Source of the DNA: Bacillota bacterium
GTDB lineage: Bacteria > Bacillota > Dehalobacteriia > UBA4068
Assembly (NCBI GenBank): GCA_030528765.1
Contig: JAUMYD010000070.1
Coordinates: 993 to 8,970 of the forward strand
Direction: 5' to 3'
Length of the DNA: 7,978 nucleotides
The position numbers were made by a program, and so were the translations under genes. Under the pieces are notes generated by a model. That model was not told the DNA's origin. It was given only the letters and a program-made list of their open reading frames with translations, and made no database searches. Below are positions 1 to 6,666 of this stretch, one piece after another (the stretch's first letter is position 1; each line of letters opens with the position of its first letter).

Positions 1-2065
1 CTGCCAAAGTGATCGTATCTACCAGCACAGACATCTCTTTGGCAAGCCCCCGCAAAGTAGTTCTCAACTTATAACGGAACTCCCGGTCATCCTTGTTCAT
101 GGATTTCGTATAGATATCCAGCTCACGGGTCTGCCACTCTTCATGGAGGCGCTGATCCATTGCTTCCATGGCAAGCACATCCTTCATGTACTCTTTCCGC
201 TCCTGCACCGACAAATCTATGAGATGAAGACCATAATCCCCCAGCTTCACCTTTGCCTCTCTGCCCTTCACGCAGACCTCATGGATCAGAAGATTGCTCT
301 GGGCCTCTTTCAGTTCCCCTTCCTCCAGGCCAGAAGCTTTCAGCAGCTCCGGATGCTTATCAAAAACATCCATAATCGGCCGCAGGGCTCCGCAGACGAC
401 AAAATGCTTCTCCGGATTCAGCGAATGCACAAAGGCCTGATGGTTCAGATTACGAACGCAGTTCGCCAGCATTTTAGAGATATCAGTATTATCCCCTGTT
501 TCTGCATATATCCGGACCAAATTGGAACCAAGGTTGCGGGCACGGTTCAAGAAGGGAAGCAGGTGGTCACTGCGGGGGATCCCCTCCAGGAAGAAATCAT
601 TAAGTACCTCAGCAAAATTCAGCATGGTGCTATTTTCTTCGTCATAGCCCTCCAGCGGTGGAGCGCTGGAGACACGCCCATCGGCCAAGGCGGCGAAGCA
701 GATTACAGAAATCTCCCTGTCAGTGAGGGCCTTGCCACCATTCAGATACCCCGTCGGAACCTGATAATTCTCCGGCCGTGTTTCCGAAAGGGGGAGACCG
801 GGAACAGCTTTGGGATCATTAACATCGAAGCATTCTGCCTCAAAAACGTACTTATCGCTAAGCTCACCATAGCTTTTAACAGTAGGGCCCATCAGCCTAT
901 CAATGGCTTTATCCAAAATTTTGCTGTTTCCAAGCCGCCGAATTGCGTTATCCCGGCCGGTCCGGATCCGCCCCAGATCCGTTCGCCTATGCTTGCGCGT
1001 CCAAAACCGGTTATCGCTCAAATAGTCCACAAAATCAGTGGCTTCGCCATCATACATCCGCCCCTTGATGCCTTCAGAAATCGCGATAAACTTTACTGTC
1101 TTATTCTTCATCCCCTCTGCTGCAGCTTTTTCATATTCATCTTTTTTCTGTGGGTATTCTGCAACTGACTGATTATACGCAAGCAGGTTATTGTCGTATC
1201 TTTTCCACTGATCGATATTTGTTTTCACACGGTTATATTCATTCCACTGCTTAATAGTTTCCTGCTCTGCCATATAATCCGTGTACGCTGTATGAATGCC
1301 AAACACATAGCCCAACCAGGAAAACCATCCGGGTTCTGCCATCGGATTGTTAATTTTTGGGGAGGTCGGCTCCGGAAGTGCTCTTTCTATCCGGGCGGCA
1401 GTGGGTTCCTTCGGCATGGGCAATATGTGAGGAACTTCTCTATCCAATATTTCCGGAGGAGCAATCTTATCCGCAGGCTGAGAAAACACCAAGCTTCCAT
1501 CGTCCATAGTCAGGATCTGCATATATTCCATACTGCCATCCGGCGCTGTGACCATCAGCGTACCATCTCTTGAACGCCGCCACAGCTCTCTGATTTCTTC
1601 TACCTCCAGCCCTAATTTTTGGCTTTCCAGCATCCATTTTTCATATTCCTCCGGATTTTCCCTGTTCCGTTCCGGAGGGGGCGGAAGGTATTTCCCTTCT
1701 TTTCTGGGGATGAAAGCATAGATGATCTCACCCTGGGCCGTTGCTATATTCTCTGCATCCCATTTCTTGATATCATAGAACCAGACACGACCCAGATCTT
1801 CCTTTCTTTCAAGATCAACATATGCTTTTTCACGCAGTTCTTTGCCAAAAGTTGAATACCACTCCAAGATATCCATATCATTCGGTTCGGAACTTACCTG
1901 CTCCTCTTCAACGAGTATAAACTTATTCTGGGCCTGATTGCTGCCCATTTGATCGTCTTGGAAAGAGTCCTCACTGGCATCATCAATGAATTCTTCTTTG
2001 ATTGAGTAAAGCGAACTATTCACATCTAGTAAATTGCTTGGATGCGTAGAAACAGTACCCTTCAT
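1..2065 (-). CDS. Large uncharacterised alpha-helical protein, tandem paralog 1 (C-terminus beyond left edge)
   Basis: The minus-strand frame is open without a stop from ATG at 2065 to the window edge, giving 688 codons; the stop lies outside. The start is supported by AAGGAG at 2076-2081. I do not recognise the family and no function can be given. Visible parts: an acidic Ser/Asp/Glu-rich N-terminal extension (about 1-65); an N-terminal domain with WY (69-70), DLGR (90-93), IPR (119-121) and GTLM (168-171); a Glu/Pro-rich linker (about 190-245); a W-x2-WLG-x3-GIHTAYTDY stretch (about 244-264); a charged coiled coil (about 265-330); a central helical domain with FW (354-355), MGP (392-394) and ICFAALA (455-461); and a C-terminal helical module with GELKEAQ (about 583-589) and DVLAMEAMD (629-637). 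These blocks occur in the same order in the 702-residue neighbour, so the two are paralogs. No signal peptide or membrane helix is seen. It is probably co-transcribed with the upstream gene (31-bp gap, no terminator). Confidence 0.9.
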   Translation of the reverse strand, partial: MKGTVSTHPSNLLDVNSSLYSIKEEFIDDASEDSFQDDQMGSNQAQNKFILVEEEQVSSEPNDMDILEWYSTFGKELREKAYVDLERKEDLGRVWFYDIKKWDAENIATAQGEIIYAFIPRKEGKYLPPPPERNRENPEEYEKWMLESQKLGLEVEEIRELWRRSRDGTLMVTAPDGSMEYMQILTMDDGSLVFSQPADKIAPPEILDREVPHILPMPKEPTAARIERALPEPTSPKINNPMAEPGWFSWLGYVFGIHTAYTDYMAEQETIKQWNEYNRVKTNIDQWKRYDNNLLAYNQSVAEYPQKKDEYEKAAAEGMKNKTVKFIAISEGIKGRMYDGEATDFVDYLSDNRFWTRKHRRTDLGRIRTGRDNAIRRLGNSKILDKAIDRLMGPTVKSYGELSDKYVFEAECFDVNDPKAVPGLPLSETRPENYQVPTGYLNGGKALTDREISVICFAALADGRVSSAPPLEGYDEENSTMLNFAEVLNDFFLEGIPRSDHLLPFLNRARNLGSNLVRIYAETGDNTDISKMLANCVRNLNHQAFVHSLNPEKHFVVCGALRPIMDVFDKHPELLKASGLEEGELKEAQSNLLIHEVCVKGREAKVKLGDYGLHLIDLSVQERKEYMKDVLAMEAMDQRLHEEWQTRELDIYTKSMNKDDREFRYKLRTTLRGLAKEMSVLVDTITLA

Positions 2066-2075
2066 TATTCTCACA

Positions 2076-2081
2076 CTCCTT
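2076..2081 (-). promoter_or_regulatory. Ribosome binding site for the partial gene starting at 2065
   Basis: On the minus strand AAGGAG stands 10 nt before ATG at 2065. It lies inside the 31-bp gap after the stop of the upstream gene. It fixes the start and suggests a translated operon without a separate promoter. Confidence 0.75.
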
Positions 2082-2096
2082 ACTCAGTAAAGCGGC

Positions 2097-4205
2097 TTAC
2101 ATTTCTCTATTTGCTACCGGCGCCTGCATCTGCATTTCGATATTTTCTCCCCGCTGCAAAGCACGACGCATATTGTTGAGTTCGGAAATTTCCTTCTTCA
2201 AGTCCTCCCCACTACCCATGGCTTTTGCAATGCTCTGCGGAGAGGATTCCACAATCACTTTAAAATTCTGATCATTGCGAAGATTGCCTCGCATTTGCTC
2301 AATACTATTCTGCGGATCATTAAGATTCTGCAAAAACTTACTATGAGGAATATACATATCCTCCAGCGTAGCTTTTGTGCCGTAATATTCCGTTTCCTCC
2401 GTGTATTTCTTTTGTTCCTCAAGCAATTTAGGAAGGTTATCTTCTCCCTCCACGCCTTTATTCCCTTCTTTGTTTTCGTTTTGATCCTTCTTTATTTTTC
2501 TGATTTTTTCATCCACAGCAGCCTTTTTAATGTTCCATTCCATGGCGTTTCGAGTATGTTCTTCTTTGCGAGCTACAATATCTGCGCTTTCTTTGGCTGA
2601 TTCAGTTTCGTTTTGCAGGGCAAGACTCAGGCCCTCAATGGCCATAACATCCAAACACAGCTCTTCAATCTCGCTTTTAGTAAGTTTTTCTTTGCCAACG
2701 CCATATCTCTGCAGCTTTATTCTGGATTCCAATGCTTTTTTAGTGAAATCATGCAGTTTGATTGCACCTCTGATCTCACGCAGTTCTTCCTCCGTAAAAC
2801 CGCATTTATCCAAAAGTTTATGCCTTTCCAGGAATTCCATGCTTGCCTTGATCTGTGCCCCGCTTCTGAAGCCCATGCCTACAGGTGAATAGCCAACATG
2901 GATGTTCATGGTTTCTCTTATGCTGGCGGCAAAGAGTTCGACCAGATAAGAATCGTCTCCTTGCTGATATTTTTTCATCGCCTCCACGCCAAGCTCGCGG
3001 CCCTTTTGGGGGAATATCAAATAGTGAACACTATTCGGGCGGCAGTTCGCGAAAAGATCCTCATAAACATGGGAATAGACCAGCTTTGTTTTTTCTGCAT
3101 CTGTAAATCTCGGGTGATACTCATCAACCTGGGTTACATCCGGATGCGCCAGAGCAGAAAAGCAGATCAAAGCAGCTTCTTCCTCCGTAAATTCTCCAGG
3201 GATCTCGTAGGGAGGATAACCATTAAAAGGAGCTGAACCATATACCTCCCGCGAGATGCATCTTTCTGTCTTCCTGAAATTCGGCCCCATAAAAGCAGAG
3301 ATCCCATCCTTGTACCAATCAAGGCTTCCCAATAGATCCTTTGTTTCAGCTATATGCTTATCGATCATACCCAGAGGCGTTTTTTGATGCTCATGCATCC
3401 AGAATATATCCTGAGAAAACTTCTTCTCCGTCTTAGGAAATTTCTTGACTTTCTTCGCAGGATCAATGCCGCGAACAATGCAGGTTTGAAGTGCTTTCCG
3501 CCGAAGAGCCACATTTTCTTCATATAAAAGCTTTTGCTGATTGTATTCGTTAATTTCATCCGCAGCATTTTCCCTCGCCTGCTGCCACCTTAGATGCGCT
3601 TCTTCGCTCTGCTGGTGCTCTTCCTGTATCCGCAAATAATCTGTATACCTCGTGTGTATACCCAACAAATGACCGATCCAGGAAAGGGTACCGGGATAGG
3701 GCATGAGGGGAATGATCGGGGGTTCCTCAGCTAAAGCAGCCGGAACAGGGGGCTCTGCCATTGCAGCCGGAATGGGAAATCTTTCCTGATCCTTATCAAA
3801 GGGCTCACCCAAATGAATGTTGCCCACTTTATCCATATTTACGGGGCGAAGCTTCCCGCTGCCATCACCTTCCAGAATCATCAGGGTGCCAGCCTTAACC
3901 ATTTCATAAAGCTCATTGATCTCTTGGAGGCTACGCTCAGGTTTCTGCTGATTCCGATGCCAATCTTCATATTCTCTCCACCCAGCATCTTCAGAAGGCG
4001 GGTTCGTATAATCCATACCATCTCTGGGAATATAGACATAACGCATTTCCGAAGTGACACTATCAGTGCCTTCTCCGGCTTGAGATGTAATATAATAATT
4101 ATGAATCCTGCCCAGCTCGCTAGGAAGACGGACATCCAGATTTGCTTCATTATAAAGAGTCTCAACAAATCTTCCGTACCAGTTTTTAAGAGCCTCCTCT
4201 TTCAT
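2097..4205 (-). CDS. Large uncharacterised alpha-helical coiled-coil protein, tandem paralog 2 (702 aa)
   Basis: The frame extends to 4259, but ATG at 4205 is preferred because AAGGAGGA sits 8 nt upstream; this gives 702 residues. Family and function are unknown to me. Blocks in order: N-terminal domain with WY (9-10), LGR (31-33), YIPR (58-61) and GTLM (106-109); Pro/Ala/Glu-rich linker (about 140-172); SWIGHLLGIHTRYTDY (175-190); coiled coil rich in Gln, Glu and Asn (about 191-260); central helical domain with FW (268-269), MGP (306-308) and ICFSALAHP (347-355); helical module with EELREIRGAIKL (473-484) and LDVMAIEG (518-525); Lys/Glu-rich coiled-coil insertion (about 535-615); and a final helical segment with FKVIVESS (648-655). 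No signal peptide, membrane segment or catalytic motif is visible. It shares its block order with the next gene downstream, and the C-terminal module also with the two genes at 5197-6417 and 6758-7978. It is the first gene of a probable two-gene operon. Confidence 0.93.
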   Translation of the reverse strand: MKEEALKNWYGRFVETLYNEANLDVRLPSELGRIHNYYITSQAGEGTDSVTSEMRYVYIPRDGMDYTNPPSEDAGWREYEDWHRNQQKPERSLQEINELYEMVKAGTLMILEGDGSGKLRPVNMDKVGNIHLGEPFDKDQERFPIPAAMAEPPVPAALAEEPPIIPLMPYPGTLSWIGHLLGIHTRYTDYLRIQEEHQQSEEAHLRWQQARENAADEINEYNQQKLLYEENVALRRKALQTCIVRGIDPAKKVKKFPKTEKKFSQDIFWMHEHQKTPLGMIDKHIAETKDLLGSLDWYKDGISAFMGPNFRKTERCISREVYGSAPFNGYPPYEIPGEFTEEEAALICFSALAHPDVTQVDEYHPRFTDAEKTKLVYSHVYEDLFANCRPNSVHYLIFPQKGRELGVEAMKKYQQGDDSYLVELFAASIRETMNIHVGYSPVGMGFRSGAQIKASMEFLERHKLLDKCGFTEEELREIRGAIKLHDFTKKALESRIKLQRYGVGKEKLTKSEIEELCLDVMAIEGLSLALQNETESAKESADIVARKEEHTRNAMEWNIKKAAVDEKIRKIKKDQNENKEGNKGVEGEDNLPKLLEEQKKYTEETEYYGTKATLEDMYIPHSKFLQNLNDPQNSIEQMRGNLRNDQNFKVIVESSPQSIAKAMGSGEDLKKEISELNNMRRALQRGENIEMQMQAPVANREM

Positions 4206-4213
4206 AATAATTT

Positions 4214-4221
4214 TCCTCCTT
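4214..4221 (-). promoter_or_regulatory. Strong ribosome binding site deciding start at 4205
   Basis: AAGGAGGA on the minus strand lies 8 nt from ATG 4205. The upstream in-frame ATG at 4259 has no comparable site at proper spacing, and its extra 18 residues have no counterpart in the paralog, so 4205 is the better start. Confidence 0.85.
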
Positions 4222-4273
4222 ATGCTCCTTCTCTGGCAAATCTCATCTATTCTATTCACTACTCACATTCTAC

Positions 4274-4302
4274 ATCATAAATAGGGGAACTGCTATAAAA
4301 AA
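4274..4302 (-). promoter_or_regulatory. Weak candidate promoter for the minus-strand operon
   Basis: Minus-strand TATGAT at 4279-4274 is one base off a -10 consensus and lies about 70 nt upstream of ATG 4205. With a 17-nt spacer the -35 position (4302-4297) is only a T-run, so it matches poorly and falls inside the proximal copy of the 14-bp direct repeat. A poor -35 overlapped by a repeated site is compatible with activator-dependent initiation, but this is inference. Confidence 0.3.
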
Positions 4303-4329
4303 GTTTCACCATAACATAAAAAAGTTTCA
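4295..4329. repeat. Direct repeat ATAAAAAAGTTTCA x2, 21-bp period (candidate regulator site)
   Basis: Two identical 14-bp copies occupy 4295-4308 and 4316-4329. The start-to-start distance of 21 bp is two helical turns, which puts both copies on the same DNA face. They lie in the divergent gap between the large minus-strand operon and the plus-strand membrane protein gene. The proximal copy overlaps the -35 position of the candidate minus-strand promoter. Exact identity in a non-coding gap plus helical phasing argues for a protein binding site; A/T richness makes chance more likely than for a mixed sequence. Confidence 0.5.
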
Positions 4330-4345
4330 GCTGAAATTCTTTTAT
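4316..4345. repeat. 30-bp imperfect palindrome overlapping the second direct repeat
   Basis: The two 15-base arms (4316-4330 and 4331-4345) are complementary at 13 of 15 positions and meet at CAGCTG. The left arm contains the second 14-bp direct repeat, so the right arm is a third, inverted and diverged, half-site. It could be an operator for a dimeric regulator. It has no adjacent T-run that would make it a convincing terminator. Confidence 0.45.
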
Positions 4346-4364
4346 CCCCTTTTCTGCTCTCTTC

Positions 4365-4380
4365 AACAGGCCGCCCTGTT
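4365..4380. repeat. Short inverted repeat AACAGG-N4-CCTGTT
   Basis: Perfect 6-bp arms (4365-4370 and 4375-4380) flank CCGC in the same divergent gap, about 100 bp upstream of the membrane protein start. It may be a small operator or be incidental. No T-run follows on either strand, so a terminator is unlikely. Confidence 0.25.
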
Positions 4381-4470
4381 TCTAAAAAACTTTTCTTTCC
4401 CAGAAAAATTTTGAAACCATTCTCCCCTACCTACCCTATTAAGTATGTGCCTGGAAATGCTCATTTTAGA

Positions 4471-4477
4471 AGAGAGG
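4471..4477 (+). promoter_or_regulatory. Ribosome binding site deciding start at 4484
   Basis: AGAGAGG ends 6 nt before ATG 4484. The upstream in-frame ATG at 4445 has no purine-rich site in front of it, only pyrimidine-rich sequence, so it is unlikely to be used. Confidence 0.7.
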
Positions 4478-4483
4478 TTGCCT

Positions 4484-5086
4484 ATGATAAAAAAATATTC
4501 CTCATCGCGAGCCCTGCATCTTTTAGCAGTCGGCTCTGTTGTGGAGTTCTTTTCCTTTTATTTGCTTTTTTTCCCGGTGATCCAGGTGGCAGAGCCTGCC
4601 ATCCTGCTGCTGGGTGTACTCATTTCCCTGCTGGCGCTGTATCGCCTGCAGAAGAATGATCCCATTTTCAAGCTGCCGCTGCTTTTCAAGGCAGCCTCTG
4701 CCGGGCTCTCCGCCCTGCTGATGCTGCTGCAGTATATTTATGTCGTCAGCGGTATTCTGGGGAAGATATGTTATTCCCTGGATTCCCTGCTGGACCTGGC
4801 CTGCATCTATATGGTCTGCAGCTGCATCGGCATGCGTGCCCCGGAAATGACGGAGAAAAAACGAAATACCGTATGTACGCTGAACGCCATGAGCAGCCTC
4901 TGCTACATCTTTCTTTTCTGGAACGAGCATCCCCTTGCCGAGGCTGTGTTCACCCTGAGCTTCATGGCGCTGAATATCCTTGCCAGGATCAAATACTACC
5001 TCTTCCTGCAGAAGGCAGAGGCCTGCCCGGTCTTCCTCAGCGGAAAGACCCCTGATCTTCCAGCTCCGCAGCAGCAGTGGCCCTAG
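4484..5086 (+). CDS. Small uncharacterised integral membrane protein, about six helices (200 aa)
   Basis: An ATG at 4484 with AGAGAGG upstream gives 200 residues ending at TAG. Hydrophobic segments, by eye, lie near residues 10-33, 36-56, 67-92, 98-117, 130-146 and 151-175, suggesting six membrane helices. The start MIKKYSSSR is basic and short, the loop between helices 4 and 5 is charged (EKKR), and a Pro/Gln-rich tail of about 25 residues follows the last helix. Cysteines cluster in and around helix 4 (YMVCSCIGM). There is no transporter signature, catalytic motif or known family that I recognise. It stands alone on the plus strand, divergent from the large operon and followed by a hairpin and a new promoter, so it is probably monocistronic. 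It is the only membrane protein among the family genes, so a functional link with them is possible but unproven. Confidence 0.82.
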   Translation: MIKKYSSSRALHLLAVGSVVEFFSFYLLFFPVIQVAEPAILLLGVLISLLALYRLQKNDPIFKLPLLFKAASAGLSALLMLLQYIYVVSGILGKICYSLDSLLDLACIYMVCSCIGMRAPEMTEKKRNTVCTLNAMSSLCYIFLFWNEHPLAEAVFTLSFMALNILARIKYYLFLQKAEACPVFLSGKTPDLPAPQQQWP

Positions 5087-5115
5087 GGATCCCCGGGAAA
5101 GAAAAAAAAGAAATA

Positions 5116-5139
5116 GCAGCTGTGCCCGGGCGCAGCTGC
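5116..5139 (+). terminator. GC-rich 12-bp hairpin after the membrane protein gene
   Basis: GCAGCTGTGCCC (5116-5127) pairs with GGGCGCAGCTGC (5128-5139), with one G-T wobble; a few central bases must open to form the loop. An A-rich stretch (5101-5113) precedes it. The plus-strand T-run after it is weak and broken, whereas the minus strand would read a T-rich stretch right after the stem. It may therefore be a weak or bidirectional terminator. It also abuts the next promoter, whose -35 begins 5 nt later, so it could insulate or regulate that promoter. Confidence 0.55.
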
Positions 5140-5143
5140 CTGC

Positions 5144-5172
5144 TTGATAATCTTTAAAATTTAATATATTAT
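5144..5172 (+). promoter_or_regulatory. Sigma-A-type promoter TTGATA-N17-TATTAT
   Basis: The -35 TTGATA (5144-5149) and the -10 TATTAT (5167-5172) are each one base from consensus at the ideal 17-nt spacing, in an AT-rich patch. Transcription would begin near 5179-5180, leaving a leader of about 17 nt that contains the ribosome binding site for ATG 5197. This is the best promoter in the window. Confidence 0.75.
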
Positions 5173-5184
5173 TACTGTATGCTT

Positions 5185-5191
5185 AGGGGGG
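5185..5191 (+). promoter_or_regulatory. Ribosome binding site deciding start at 5197
   Basis: AGGGGGG ends 5 nt before ATG 5197. The in-frame ATG at 5179 would lie at the predicted transcription start with no leader, so it is rejected. Confidence 0.75.
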
Positions 5192-5196
5192 ATTTT

Positions 5197-6417
5197 ATGG
5201 AACTGAATGTGTATATCCAATTATGGCTGGAACAGCTGCTTGAGCTCGAAGAAGAGGAGCGCAAAAAGAAGGCTGAAGAACGGATCCTGGAAATGAAAAT
5301 GGCCTACTACGCCTACCAGGAAAAAATGCTTCTGGAAGAAATGGAAAGCGAAGAAATGCCTGATATCGACCCCAAGGAAGTGGACGATGAGGCGCACCGC
5401 ATGGCAGAGGAGGAAGCCAGACAGATGCGGGAAGCGGACAGGACCATTGATCTGCTGGGCTTCGATGACAGCGAACACAGCGAAGAGGAAACGAATGAGC
5501 TGATCGATGCACTGATCGGCAGGCGGAATGCCTTCGGAAAAGCCGCTCTGGATCAGAACGCCCCGCCCCCGGCGGCCATGCAAAATCTTCCCCAGGCCGC
5601 GCCTCAGAAGGCAGCACAGGCTCCGGAGATCGTCGTGCCGCAACCGGAAGAACCGGAAGCTCTTCAGGCTCCCTATGCGCAGCCCGTGGAAACTGCGCCT
5701 GTGCCCATTGTGGAGTCGAGCCCGCTCAGCACGGCGCAAACGAAAACAGATCCGCAGCCAGCAAAACAGGATAAAGCTCTCCGCGGCAAGCAGGTCGTCA
5801 ATGCACTTCGCCACCTGAAGAATTACTCGGAAAAAACCGATATCGTTTCCGGGAAACAGGCAGAGGTAGGCCGGATCTGTAAAAATATCATCAAACGTGC
5901 CATGCAACAGGGAATCTCTCTGGAAGAAATGGGCATGGGAACGGAAGATATCATGGCTGTAAAAGGCGGCATCGAGCTGGGTGAAATTGTCAGAAACGGC
6001 AAGATCGCGCAGGATATCCTTCTCCACGGAAGGGGTCTGCCTCCACAGCTGCGTGAAAGGTATATGCAGGATTTCCTGACCATGAAAGCCATGGAGCAAA
6101 CCAAATCTCCTCTGGCCGGAAATGGAAAAGAGCAAAATCTGGGCTCCTCTATCCACCGTCTGCTGGGCAGCCCCGGCTTCTCCGCAAAGGATCTCTGCCG
6201 GCTGGTTGGGCAGAGTGAGGCCATGCGCAAATTCCGGAATACACCTCCAAAAAAGCTTAAGGCAATGATCACCGAAAGCAGCCTGGAGCTGGATAACCTG
6301 GGAAGGCTGGCCATGACTGCCTGCATCCGGGAAAGCATCCGCAAGATAAAATCGCAAAATCCTGAGCTCCAACAGTCTGCTCCCCTGCGGGTCCTCCAGC
6401 GGACAGAGGGACAGTAA
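5197..6417 (+). CDS. Uncharacterised coiled-coil / Pro-Ala linker / helical-domain protein (406 aa)
   Basis: ATG 5197 is chosen from the promoter and ribosome site just upstream; the stop is TAA. I do not recognise a named family. Three regions are seen: a very acidic, Glu/Lys/Met-rich coiled coil (about 8-105); a Pro/Ala/Gln-rich, probably disordered linker (about 118-192); and a helical C-terminal domain (about 195-390). The domain carries VKGGIELGEI (255-264), DFLTMKAME (292-300) and LCRLVGQSEAMR (333-344). The same three segments, in order and with similar spacing, occur in the convergent gene at 6758-7978, and the first two also in the large operon proteins; this makes it a short-form family member. 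There is no signal peptide or membrane helix, so it is predicted soluble. It has its own promoter and a strong terminator, so it is monocistronic. A damaged copy of its 3' end lies downstream. Confidence 0.92.
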   Translation: MELNVYIQLWLEQLLELEEEERKKKAEERILEMKMAYYAYQEKMLLEEMESEEMPDIDPKEVDDEAHRMAEEEARQMREADRTIDLLGFDDSEHSEEETNELIDALIGRRNAFGKAALDQNAPPPAAMQNLPQAAPQKAAQAPEIVVPQPEEPEALQAPYAQPVETAPVPIVESSPLSTAQTKTDPQPAKQDKALRGKQVVNALRHLKNYSEKTDIVSGKQAEVGRICKNIIKRAMQQGISLEEMGMGTEDIMAVKGGIELGEIVRNGKIAQDILLHGRGLPPQLRERYMQDFLTMKAMEQTKSPLAGNGKEQNLGSSIHRLLGSPGFSAKDLCRLVGQSEAMRKFRNTPPKKLKAMITESSLELDNLGRLAMTACIRESIRKIKSQNPELQQSAPLRVLQRTEGQ

Positions 6418-6442
6418 AGCCTATAAAACGATAAAAAAGAAT

Positions 6443-6479
6443 GCAGCTCCTGCCTCCAAAAGCATGGGGCTGCTTTTTT
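6443..6479 (+). terminator. Intrinsic terminator of the 406-aa gene
   Basis: GCAGCTCC (6443-6450) pairs with GGGGCTGC (6466-6473), with one wobble, and TGC/GCA can extend the stem past a bulged T. Six T residues (6474-6479) follow immediately. It lies 25 nt after the stop at 6417. This is a canonical rho-independent terminator. Confidence 0.88.
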
Positions 6480-6539
6480 AGCACTTCAATACCATTTCTT
6501 CGCTGTTTCGGCCGGGCCGGAGAAAAGCAGCCTGAGCAG

Positions 6540-6666
6540 CTGCATCCAGGAAAGCACCCGCAAGAGGAAATCGCAAAATCCTGAGCTCCAGCAGCCCTTC
6601 CCCTGCGGATCCTCCGGTGGGAGAGAGCCTGCGGAGCAGATAGCTGCCAGGAAAACGGCTGCATAA
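6540..6666 (+). pseudogene. Decayed copy of the 3' end of the 5197-6417 gene
   Basis: Positions 6540-6590 match 6321-6371 with only 4 mismatches in 51 bases. Similarity continues, with a 1-nt deletion and more changes, to about 6627 (against 6409); weaker similarity may start near 6517. In the corresponding frame the copy reads CIQESTRKRKSQNPELQQ where the intact gene has CIRESIRKIKSQNPELQQ, so three of the four early substitutions change the residue, two of them replacing Ile with Thr or Arg. After the deletion the frame runs on to a different TAA at 6664-6666. No start codon with a ribosome site exists upstream. I read this as the tail of a lost tandem paralog. Confidence 0.75.

Noticed and set aside
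143..1168. Plus-strand open frame of 341 codons antisense to the partial large gene
   Set aside because: The minus strand is open over the whole 1-2065 with a good ribosome site and matches the 702-aa paralog block by block; the plus-strand frame has no ribosome site and a His/Cys/Phe-rich, implausible composition.
4295..4345. Repeats in the divergent gap as a CRISPR array or phage attachment site
   Set aside because: There are only two 14-bp copies with a 7-bp gap and no spacers of useful length, and no cas or integrase gene is present.
4411..4442. TTGAAA ... TATTAA as a promoter for the membrane protein gene
   Set aside because: The hexamers are acceptable but the spacer is 20 nt, too long for a reliable call.
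5221..6372. Minus-strand open frame of 383 codons antisense to the 406-aa gene
   Set aside because: Its length follows from the GC-biased codon pattern of the sense gene. The sense strand has promoter, ribosome site, terminator and homology; the antisense product is Phe/Arg/His-rich with no start signal.
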